From: UBA7239 sp964509075
Lineage (GTDB): Bacteria; Pseudomonadota; Gammaproteobacteria; Pseudomonadales; UBA7239
DNA length: 64,000 nucleotides
NCBI GenBank assembly: GCA_964509075.1
Contig: CAZDWC010000006.1
Coordinates: 1 to 64,000, forward strand
Direction: 5' to 3'
Of the stretch, positions 54,197 through 64,000 are shown one piece after another. The translations under genes were made by a program, and so were the position numbers. Numbering within the stretch: the first letter of the stretch is position 1; the number at the start of each line of letters is the position of its first letter. The notes beneath the pieces were generated by a model. That model ran no database searches. It had not been told where the DNA came from and was given only the letters and a program-made list of their open reading frames with translations.

Positions 54197-55327
54197 TCAG
54201 TTCCAGCGATTGATCTGATCGCGCAATGCCTGGCCGATGGCCTGTTCGCGCCAACCGTTAAAGCGTTCCGGTAATTGCAGAGGGCTGCTTGGCTGTGCCT
54301 GTTGTCGTACCAGTTGCTCCAGCTCCTGTTTGCGCACCAGCAATTCTGCAGGCAGATCCAGTTGCTGCGCAATGTTGTCGGCGATGGCGCGCAATTGTTT
54401 CATGCGTTCGTTTTCTGCGCGGCCCAAGGGTTCTGGCAGCGGCGGGCAATGCAGGTCTTGCGGTACGTTTTGCGCCAGCTCGATCAGTTGTGAACCAAAT
54501 TGGCGAATGCCGGCGGGGCGCAGTCCTTCCAGTGCCGACAGCTCGGCAATATGTCGCGGCGGGCGACGCGCCATGTCCATCAGTGCAAAATCTTTTGCGA
54601 TATGGTTGCGGGGCTTGTTGTGCGCGCGGGCGAGCGCATCGCGACCCAACAGCAAATGCCAAAGTCGTTTGCGTTCAGTCTCGTTCAATCGCCAGGCGTT
54701 GTTGATGCGTTCGATGTTGTAATTGGCGTGTCGTTGTTCGCGGTAGCGCAACAGTTGACGCTGGTTTTCTTCAGCAACCCATGCATGACGTTCGCGTCTG
54801 GCCAGTTCGTTATGCAAATGCTGGTAGAGCGATGGCAGGTACAGCACATCAAGACTGGCGTAGTGTTGTTGTTCGTCGGTGAGCGGACGGGCGAGCCAGT
54901 CTGAACGACACTGATCCTTGCTTAATTCAATTTGTGTGATGGCCTGCACCAGTTTGCTGTAGCCGATGGAGCCGCCGTAACCGCAAAAGGCTGCGGCAAT
55001 TTGTGTATCGAACAGCGGTTCCGGGAGATGGCCGGTGAGTTGGTCAAACACCTCCAGGTCTTCACCGGCAGCGTGCACGATCTTGACGATGTGTGGCGCG
55101 GTGATGATTTCGCACAGTGGCGCAAGATTCCTGACGTGCAACACATCCAGCAGCCAGCATTGCTTGCCGTCGCTGATCTGGATCAGCGCGGGTTGCGGCA
55201 GGAAGGTATCGGTGCGAATGAATTCGGTGTCAATGCCGATGGCTGGCAAATGGCGCCAGCTGGCCGCAGCTTGTGCCAGGCCGTTATCGCTGGCGATGTA
55301 GTAACGGTCTGCGGCGATAATTTTCAT
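54197..55327 (-). CDS. rnd: Ribonuclease D
   Basis: 376 residues. DEDD exonuclease: D33 and E35 in IDTEFIRTDTF, a second Asp in VHAAGEDLEVF, and the last motif in YASLDVLYLPSLYQ. It is followed by two HRDC domains (first near 210-290, with KPRNHIAKD; second in the C-terminal third). It trims the 3' ends of tRNA and other stable RNA. It is ten bases downstream of recR, and ycgL begins one base after its stop. Confidence 0.96.
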   Translation of the reverse strand: MKIIAADRYYIASDNGLAQAAASWRHLPAIGIDTEFIRTDTFLPQPALIQISDGKQCWLLDVLHVRNLAPLCEIITAPHIVKIVHAAGEDLEVFDQLTGHLPEPLFDTQIAAAFCGYGGSIGYSKLVQAITQIELSKDQCRSDWLARPLTDEQQHYASLDVLYLPSLYQHLHNELARRERHAWVAEENQRQLLRYREQRHANYNIERINNAWRLNETERKRLWHLLLGRDALARAHNKPRNHIAKDFALMDMARRPPRHIAELSALEGLRPAGIRQFGSQLIELAQNVPQDLHCPPLPEPLGRAENERMKQLRAIADNIAQQLDLPAELLVRKQELEQLVRQQAQPSSPLQLPERFNGWREQAIGQALRDQINRWN

Positions 55328-55337
55328 AATATGTGTT

Positions 55338-55934
55338 TCATATCATCGTGCGGCCAGACAGCGCATGTGACAGAGTGCCGCCATCGACAAATTCCAGTTC
55401 GCCGCCCAGCGGCACGCCGTGCGCGATGCGCGAGCAGGGAATTGCCAGCGCGCGGGCGCGATCGGCGAGGTAGTGTGCTGTGGCTTCGCCTTCGAGAGTT
55501 GCATTGGTGGCGATGATCAATTCATCGACAGGTTCCTGTTTGAGTCGTTCCAGTAATTGCGGAATGCCGACTTCGCCGGGGCCGATACCATCAATGGGTG
55601 ATAGCTTTCCATGTAAAACAAAATATAAGCCTTGATAACTGCCGGCGTTTTCAATTGCCAACGCATCAATCGGACTTTCGACTACGCACAACAGATTACG
55701 CTTGCGGCGAGGATTGGCGCAGATCTCGCACAATGGCTGCTCGGTCAGCGTGCGACAGCTGCTGCATTGTCCGACATGTTCAAGTGCGCGCGCCAAAACC
55801 TGCGACAGTTTTGCGGCGCCATCACGACGATGTTGCAGCAGCTGAAATGCCATGCGCTGTGCAGACTTGGGGCCGACACCGGGCAGGCAACGCAGGGCGT
55901 TGATAAGTTCGTCAATGAGTGGACTGAAAGACAT
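55338..55934 (-). CDS. recR: Recombination protein RecR
   Basis: 198 residues, the usual size. N-terminal helix-hairpin-helix (LPGVGPKSAQRMAF), a four-cysteine zinc finger (CSSC...CEIC, ~57-72), a Toprim domain with LCVVESPIDALAIE, and Walker-B-like YFVLHGKLSPIDGIGP. It works with RecO in loading RecA at gaps. Part of the dnaX-ybaB-recR operon, 17 bases after ybaB. Confidence 0.97.
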   Translation of the reverse strand: MSFSPLIDELINALRCLPGVGPKSAQRMAFQLLQHRRDGAAKLSQVLARALEHVGQCSSCRTLTEQPLCEICANPRRKRNLLCVVESPIDALAIENAGSYQGLYFVLHGKLSPIDGIGPGEVGIPQLLERLKQEPVDELIIATNATLEGEATAHYLADRARALAIPCSRIAHGVPLGGELEFVDGGTLSHALSGRTMI

Positions 55935-55950
55935 TTACGGATTCGCTGTT

Positions 55951-56277
55951 TCAGAACGGCATTTTGAAGCCGGGTGGCATTTGCAGGCCGCCCGTGACTT
56001 TCTGCATCTGTTCCTGGGTTTGTGCTTCAACTTTGCGCACGGCGTCATTGATGGCGGCGGCGATCAGGTCTTCCAGTATTTCCTTGTCTTCGCTCATCAG
56101 ACTGGCATCAATGTTAACGCTGCGCACATCGTGGCGGCCATTCATGGTGATCTTGACCAGGCCGGCGCCGGATTCGCCGGTGACTTCCAGCTTGGCCACG
56201 TCTTCCTGCATTTTCTGCATTTTTTCCTGCATGGCCTGAGCCTGTTTCATCAGCTCGTTGATATTGCCGAGTTTCAT
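55951..56277 (-). CDS. ybaB: YbaB/EbfC nucleoid-associated protein
   Basis: 108 residues. N-terminal helix MKQAQAMQEKMQKMQEDVAKLEV, beta-hairpin GLVKITMNGRHDV, and the C-terminal helix AINDAVRKVEAQTQEQMQKVT are typical. Dimeric DNA-binding protein. Overlaps the dnaX stop by 4 bases. Confidence 0.96.
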   Translation of the reverse strand: MKLGNINELMKQAQAMQEKMQKMQEDVAKLEVTGESGAGLVKITMNGRHDVRSVNIDASLMSEDKEILEDLIAAAINDAVRKVEAQTQEQMQKVTGGLQMPPGFKMPF

Positions 56278-58013
56278 GCGCTTACCTGTTTATTTGCGGG
56301 TGTAATACTGTCGTCGATGATGCCGGCATTGAAGTGCTGTATCAGCACTTGCACATTCGGGTCACTGCGAAAAGCGGTTTCTGCGTCCCGTTGCAGTTGT
56401 GCGCGTTTTTGCAGTTGTGCCTGCTGCGGGGTGGCGTGAATCGGTTCGCCGAGGCTGATGAATACGTGATGGGGCTTGCCGAGAAATTGCGTGAGTGCAT
56501 CCCCCAGCCGTTTGGCGTGGGATTCATCAAACAGACCAGCCTGTTCGCGATCCATGGTGAAGTAGTAGTTGTTGCCTTCGATGCGCTCCAGGCAACAATG
56601 TGCGGCGGTATTGCGTATGACGCCTGCCAGTGGCAGGCGTTGCCAGAGTGATGGCCAGTTGGCGACAGACAGCGCTTCTGTATTGATGTTACTGGTTGGC
56701 GCGATCGGTTCTGTAACTGCCTGTACAGAAGGAGAGGGCGCTGTCGTAGCTGCCGGCGTGGTCGCTGCGGTTTCCAGTAGTCGAGTAGCTGTATTAGGGG
56801 TTGATGTCGGCGGTGTTGCCGGCTGCGCAAGGGCGATACTGGGTTTCGTGGCGATCTGTGCTGCCGGAGCGGTGCTGGCAGCGTTCAGTTCAGTTTTTTT
56901 TTTCTCGGCGCCACCGCTGTCAATGATGCCCTGGGGTTTGAAGGCCAACATGCGCAGCAGCGCCATTTCAAAACCGGAGCGCTGGTCGGGCGCAAAAGGC
57001 AAATCGCGCTGGCTGTTGAGGCCGATCTGGTAGTAAAGCTGTACGTCTTCGGCTGTCATGTCAGCAGCCAGTTGCTGCAGGCGCTCACGTTCGTCAGGTG
57101 TTTGCTCCAGTACCGCTGGCACCGCCTGCACAACGGCGATGCGATGCAACATGGCCAGCAACTCATCGAGAGCACCGCTGTAATCCGGATTCTGTTCGGC
57201 CAGTTGTGCCACGGCAGCCAGCATGGCCTGTGCATCGCTGGCAACCAGGGCATCCAGCAGCGGATGAATCAGGCGGCGATCCATGCTGCCGAGCATTTCG
57301 CGCACACCGGCTTCCTGCAGTTTTTCACCGCCAAAGGCAATGGCCTGATCGGTCAGGGACAGCGCATCGCGCATCGAGCCATCAGCAGCGCGAGCCAGCA
57401 GCCACAGGGCAGGATCCTCGAAAGGAATCATTTCCTTGTCGAGGATGATTTTCAGGTAGTCGACAATTTTTTCCGGCGGCAGGTTTTTCAGATTGAACTG
57501 CAGGCAGCGCGACAACACGGTGACCGGCAGTTTGTGCGGATCGGTCGTGGCGAGCAGGAACTTGACGTGTGCCGGTGGCTCCTCGAGTGTTTTCAGCAGC
57601 GCATTGAAGCTGCTGGTGGAGAGCATGTGCACTTCGTCGATCAAATAGACCTTGAAGCGACCGCGTGCGGGGAGGTATTGCACGTTATCGAGGATTTCGC
57701 GGGTGTCTTCGACCTTGGTGCGCGAGGCGGCGTCGATTTCGATCAGATCGACAAAACGACCTTCAGTGATCTCGCGACAGGCGCCGCACTGGCCGCAGGG
57801 CTGTGAGCTGATACCGGTTTCACAGTTCAGGCACTTGGCGAGAATACGGGCGATGGTGGTCTTGCCCACACCACGCGTGCCGGTAAACAGGTAGGCATGA
57901 TGCAGCCGGTTGTGATCCAGCGCGTTGACCAATGCCTGCAGCACATGCGCCTGTCCCGCCATGTCGCGGAAACTCTGGGGGCGCCATTTGCGGGCGAGAA
58001 CCTGGTAACTCAT
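56274..58013 (-). CDS. dnaX: DNA polymerase III tau/gamma subunit DnaX
   Basis: 579 residues as tau. Walker A GTRGVGKT (45-52), zinc cysteines C64, C73, C76 and C79, DEVH-type Walker B near 126, sensor SRC near 170, and AAA+ lid and clamp-loader domain III to ~368. A Pro/Ala/Thr-rich linker and the C-terminal part that binds helicase and polymerase follow. Right after domain III, codons 371-373 and the first base of 374 form ten consecutive A residues. A -1 shift reads AAC-TGA and a +1 shift reads CTG-AAC-TGA, so slippage there yields a 374-375-residue gamma-like clamp-loader subunit. Confidence 0.97.
   Translation of the reverse strand: MSYQVLARKWRPQSFRDMAGQAHVLQALVNALDHNRLHHAYLFTGTRGVGKTTIARILAKCLNCETGISSQPCGQCGACREITEGRFVDLIEIDAASRTKVEDTREILDNVQYLPARGRFKVYLIDEVHMLSTSSFNALLKTLEEPPAHVKFLLATTDPHKLPVTVLSRCLQFNLKNLPPEKIVDYLKIILDKEMIPFEDPALWLLARAADGSMRDALSLTDQAIAFGGEKLQEAGVREMLGSMDRRLIHPLLDALVASDAQAMLAAVAQLAEQNPDYSGALDELLAMLHRIAVVQAVPAVLEQTPDERERLQQLAADMTAEDVQLYYQIGLNSQRDLPFAPDQRSGFEMALLRMLAFKPQGIIDSGGAEKKKTELNAASTAPAAQIATKPSIALAQPATPPTSTPNTATRLLETAATTPAATTAPSPSVQAVTEPIAPTSNINTEALSVANWPSLWQRLPLAGVIRNTAAHCCLERIEGNNYYFTMDREQAGLFDESHAKRLGDALTQFLGKPHHVFISLGEPIHATPQQAQLQKRAQLQRDAETAFRSDPNVQVLIQHFNAGIIDDSITPANKQVSA
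56892..56906 (-). promoter_or_regulatory. Predicted dnaX slippage/frameshift site (A10 run)
   Basis: On the coding (minus) strand GAG is followed by ten A residues (56894-56903) and then CTG. Stop TGA comes one codon later in the -1 frame and two codons later in the +1 frame. This is the arrangement known from dnaX genes that make gamma by ribosomal frameshifting (E. coli, A6G) or transcriptional slippage (Thermus, A9). Confidence 0.7.
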
Positions 58014-58090
58014 GGGATGATATCAAGCCGGTGCAGCCAAAGAGGCGGCATTATACGGCAAATGGAGAAACAGGGGGTTTGTCAGAAGAG

Positions 58091-58203
<113 letters not shown>

Positions 58204-58218
58204 ATGAAAGAGGGCGCG

Positions 58219-58247
58219 ATTATGAGGATTTTGTCTGGCGCATGCAA
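58219..58247 (-). promoter_or_regulatory. ffs promoter
   Basis: Minus strand: TTGCAT (58242-58247), a 17-base spacer, CATAAT (58219-58224), then the GC-rich discriminator CGCGCCC. A start near 58212 gives a 5' leader of about nine bases, which would be trimmed by RNase P as in E. coli. Confidence 0.7.
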
Positions 58248-58337
58248 GGATCAAACTCTTGAGGTTTTACATGAGGTTGCGCAAAGAAACTCTAAGGTGG
58301 TTTCTAGGATTTCCATGTAACTCATTAAAAATAAAGG

Positions 58338-58475
58338 CATAAAAAAAACCCGATTCTCTGGGGGAGAAAATCGGGTTTAAGACCATTAGGAGTGAAACAT
58401 TCAAGGAACATGCCCTTTGGATGGTTTTTCCCCACCCAACCTTTCTAATCACGTGGGGGTTTGCGACAGAAAGGC
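58338..58475 (-). ncRNA. Candidate small RNA, about 138 nt, unknown family
   Basis: A minus-strand unit with its own promoter (see 58482-58510) and a strong intrinsic terminator (58341-58378). Between these, the RNA can form CCCCAC/GTGGGG or, alternatively, GGGTGG/CCATCC with loop GGAAAAA, which exposes a GGA. I do not recognise any known family, and it contains no credible reading frame. It fills most of the 498-base noncoding stretch between ffs and serA. Confidence 0.6.
58341..58378 (-). terminator. Rho-independent terminator of the small-RNA candidate
   Basis: Perfect 10-bp stem AAACCCGATT/AATCGGGTTT with an additional inner CTC/GAG pairing, followed on the minus strand by eight T residues. 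Confidence 0.9.
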
Positions 58476-58481
58476 AAGCTT

Positions 58482-58510
58482 ATTATGTAGCAAGTAAAAA
58501 GATTATCCAA
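58482..58510 (-). promoter_or_regulatory. Promoter of the small-RNA candidate
   Basis: Minus strand: TTGGAT (58505-58510), exactly 17 bases, then CATAAT (58482-58487). The predicted start is near 58475. The architecture mirrors the ffs promoter. Confidence 0.6.
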
Positions 58511-58701
58511 CAGGCTGATAAGGGCGTTCACTGATCCATTTGGCATAATCCAGATTATTTTATGCTTTTTGGGAATAAATGATGGTGAAGATACAGTCTT
58601 AGGTGACAGGTCATGCCCGGCCTTGCGGGGACGGATTTTTCATATCAACCCCCAAAACCTTGTTTTACAATGCGCACTTTGCCGCAGTAGAGAGCAGTGC
58701 C
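58511..58701. other. Remaining noncoding stretch before serA
   Basis: AT-rich part (58545-58590) followed by GC-rich sequence. The only element supported is TACAAT (58666-58671), a possible serA -10 with a poor -35. The frames crossing it have no family resemblance. Confidence 0.4.
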
Positions 58702-59871
58702 ATGTTCAAAATCCAGACGTTCAACACGATTTCCGTCAAGGGCCTCGACCAGTTTGACCGGGCAGCCTATGAAGTAGCCAGCGAAATGGCGCACCCGGAT
58801 GCCATCCTGCTGCGCAGCCACAAACTTGCCGCTGCTGATGTGGGAGCGAGCGTGCTGGCCATTGCCCGTGCGGGTGCCGGAGTCAACAACATCCCCGTGA
58901 AGGACATGACCGAGCGCGGGATCGTGGTGTTCAACACCCCGGGAGCCAATGCCAATGCCGTGAAGGAACTGGTGCTGGCGGGCATGTTGCTGGCGTCACG
59001 CGATATTGTTGGCGGTATCCAGTTTGTGCGCCACGAGCAGAGCGCGACAGATGACGCAGCCCTGTCCAAGTTGCTGGAAGCCGAGAAAAAGCGGTTTGCC
59101 GGCAATGAGCTGGCGGGGAAAACCCTCGGTGTCGTTGGCCTGGGTGCCATCGGCGCGTTGGTGGCCAACATGGCGCTGGACATGGGCATGCAGGTACTGG
59201 GTTATGACCCGGCGATTTCCGTCGATGCCGCCTGGCGCTTGTCGCACCGTGTGCAACGAGTGGAAAACCTGCATGCGCTGGTATCGCGTGTGGATTTCAT
59301 CTCGCTGCACTTGCCGGTGCTGGAGTCCACGCGCGGCTTGATCAATACCGATCTGTTGAAATCCGTGCGCCCCGGTACCTGTTTGCTCAATTTTGCGCGG
59401 GAAGAGATTGTGGATAACGCAGCGGTCATCAAGGCGCTGGAACATAAGCAGCTGTCAAAATACATCACGGATTTCCCGACGCTGGAGTTGCTCAAGCGCA
59501 ACGATGTCATTCCCATGCCGCACATCGGTGCCAGCACCGAAGAGGCGGAAGAAAATTGTGCGGTGATGGCTGCCGAGCAACTGAAGGATTTTCTCCGTAA
59601 CGGCAATATCCGCAATTCGGTGAATTTTCCGGCGATTGCGATGGAGCGCACAGAGGGTTACCGGTTGGCGATTGCCAATCGCAATGTGCCGAAGATGCTG
59701 GGGCAGATTCTTTCTGTCCTGGCCGATTGTAATAACAATGTTATCGATATGATTAACAAGAGCCGTGATGATGTCGCCTATAATCTAATTGATATTGCCG
59801 CCAGGCCGGATGATGTGGTGCTGGAAAAGCTACGAGGTATTGATGGTATCGTGAACGTTCGCCTGATCTAG
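58702..59871 (+). CDS. serA: D-3-phosphoglycerate dehydrogenase SerA
   Basis: 389 residues from the ATG at 58702 (AGAGAG upstream; the frame extends upstream into sequence without similarity). NAD-binding GVVGLGAIGALVAN, conserved Arg in NFAREEIVD, catalytic His in MPHIGASTEEAEENC, and a C-terminal ACT domain (~320-389) that usually senses serine. It belongs to the short group with the DFPTLELL segment. It catalyses the first step of serine synthesis, which feeds one-carbon units to metH nearby. Ends at a bidirectional terminator. Confidence 0.95.
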   Translation: MFKIQTFNTISVKGLDQFDRAAYEVASEMAHPDAILLRSHKLAAADVGASVLAIARAGAGVNNIPVKDMTERGIVVFNTPGANANAVKELVLAGMLLASRDIVGGIQFVRHEQSATDDAALSKLLEAEKKRFAGNELAGKTLGVVGLGAIGALVANMALDMGMQVLGYDPAISVDAAWRLSHRVQRVENLHALVSRVDFISLHLPVLESTRGLINTDLLKSVRPGTCLLNFAREEIVDNAAVIKALEHKQLSKYITDFPTLELLKRNDVIPMPHIGASTEEAEENCAVMAAEQLKDFLRNGNIRNSVNFPAIAMERTEGYRLAIANRNVPKMLGQILSVLADCNNNVIDMINKSRDDVAYNLIDIAARPDDVVLEKLRGIDGIVNVRLI

Positions 59872-59892
59872 CTGGTCACTGCTTGCTGCAAT

Positions 59893-59920
59893 AAAAAAGG
59901 GATCAACAGATCCCTTTTTT
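59893..59920. terminator. Bidirectional rho-independent terminator, serA / DUF2970
   Basis: AAAAAAGGGATC-AACA-GATCCCTTTTTT: a 12-bp fully paired symmetric hairpin with an A-tract on one side and a T-tract on the other, serving both convergent genes. Confidence 0.92.
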
Positions 59921-59934
59921 ATTGGTGTTTGCGG

Positions 59935-60153
59935 TTACATGCCGGCCTGGCGAATGATGAACTTTACCAGCGCCACAATTGATGAAATAAATATCACTAC
60001 GAAAAGAATCCCGGAAATGACATAGGATTTCAGATTTCCCTTGGCGAAATCACGCTCGCGGTTTTTGCTGCTCTGTACCCCGAAAGCGGCAGATATTGTG
60101 CTTAGCAAGATATCTTTCAGGCCGGGTTTATTGTCATTGTTGTCACTGCTCAT
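59935..60153 (-). CDS. DUF2970 small membrane protein
   Basis: 72 residues. N-terminal hydrophilic part GLKDILLSTISAAFGVQSSKN, RDF.KGN segment, and one membrane helix (YVISGILFVVIFISSIVALV). Matches the DUF2970 pattern of short gammaproteobacterial inner-membrane proteins; function unknown. Starts 18 bases after the metH stop, so likely cotranscribed with it. Confidence 0.88.
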   Translation of the reverse strand: MSSDNNDNKPGLKDILLSTISAAFGVQSSKNRERDFAKGNLKSYVISGILFVVIFISSIVALVKFIIRQAGM

Positions 60154-60171
60154 GCTGTTCTCCAGACGGTG

Positions 60172-63876
<3,705 letters not shown>

Positions 63877-63900
63877 TGCTTGTAGGGGGTGAGAGCGTGC

Positions 63901-63928
63901 ATTCTAGCAGCGAGACAACCTATATCAA
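63901..63928 (-). promoter_or_regulatory. metH promoter
   Basis: Minus strand: TTGATA (63923-63928, one mismatch to consensus), a 16-base spacer, TAGAAT (63901-63906, one mismatch). The start of transcription is expected near 63894, about 18 bases before the metH ATG. The -35 lies inside the inverted repeat at 63911-63952. Confidence 0.6.
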
Positions 63929-63952
63929 AGTTTTTTGATATAGGTTGTCTCG
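63911..63952. repeat. Perfect 19-bp inverted repeat upstream of metH
   Basis: Left arm (starting CGAGACAACC, 63911-63929), loop GTTT, right arm (starting TTTGATATAGG, 63934-63952). All 19 positions pair. It overlaps the metH -35 and spacer and has no T-tract beyond. Sequence 63953-64000 holds nothing recognisable. Confidence 0.9.
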
Positions 63953-64000
63953 TGTGAGCCGTCAGAGGGGAAAGTTGCTGCAGGACTGGCCAATTCAGTG

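Noticed and set aside
58247..58260. 14-base match (minus strand AAGAGTTTGATCCT) to the conserved 5' end of 16S rRNA
   Set aside because: Similarity stops right after the 14 bases and no further rRNA sequence follows. It overlaps the ffs promoter upstream region and is most likely chance.
58267..58452. 61-codon minus-strand frame in the ffs-serA gap
   Set aside because: It reads straight through the strong intrinsic terminator, has no ribosome site or family resemblance, and overlaps the small-RNA candidate.

Overview
The window reads as chromosomal DNA of a gammaproteobacterium, probably a Pseudomonadales/Cellvibrionales-like aquatic lineage. The case rests on zipA (a gammaproteobacterial division gene), the tRNA-Leu/rnr/rlmB, dnaX-ybaB-recR and rnd-ycgL neighbourhoods, a DUF2970 gene, tmcA, and a yceD-rpmF-plsX-fabD-fabG run. 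Base composition and coding style are even throughout. I see no insertion sequence, prophage, integrase or CRISPR array. The genus is an inference I cannot settle from sequence alone.

Layout. 1-5260: 3' part of a giant type I-secreted RTX adhesin with Ig-like, cadherin-like and VWA domains. 5.4-7.3 kb: HD-domain protein, OmpA-like lipoprotein, and a 46-residue membrane protein. 7.3-13.3 kb (minus): packed run copA-copB-ArsC-like reductase-MATE pump-recQ. 13.4-16 kb: mutS, convergent with an SGNH-like membrane protein. 17.1-20.5 kb (minus): rnr-rlmB, divergent from a solitary tRNA-Leu(CAG) with its own promoter and terminator. 21-30.6 kb (plus): Smr protein, then yceD-rpmF-plsX-fabD-fabG, zipA-ligA and an RhlB-like helicase. 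30.6-40.5 kb (minus): ABC1 kinase, SGNH protein, sulfatase, two hybrid 7TMR-DISM histidine kinases and an acyltransferase, nearly all overlapping or abutting. 40.6-45.5 kb (plus): tmcA, a TusA-like protein, an M16 protease. 45.5-50 kb: trmL (minus), then quinohemoprotein alcohol dehydrogenase, alpha/beta hydrolase, mobA and a Trm112-like protein. 50-58 kb (minus): mtaD, periplasmic VWA protein, membrane protein, ycgL, rnd, recR, ybaB, dnaX and 4.5S RNA. 58.2-58.7 kb: noncoding stretch with a strong small-RNA candidate. 58.7-64 kb: serA (plus), then DUF2970 and metH (minus).

Most genes are housekeeping: DNA repair and replication (mutS, recQ, recR, dnaX, ligA), RNA processing and modification (rnr, rnd, rlmB, trmL, tmcA), fatty-acid initiation, and serine/methionine synthesis. 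The accessory parts are the adhesin, the copper genes, the PQQ alcohol dehydrogenase pair, and the sulfatase/SGNH/acyltransferase/two-kinase operon, which looks like a surface-glycan modification and sensing unit.

The most notable signals are: an A10 slippery run in dnaX with stops immediately reached in both alternative frames (a predicted tau/gamma switch); an undescribed-looking small RNA of about 140 nt between ffs and serA; a perfect 19-bp inverted repeat carrying the metH -35 element; and the two-kinase glycan operon.
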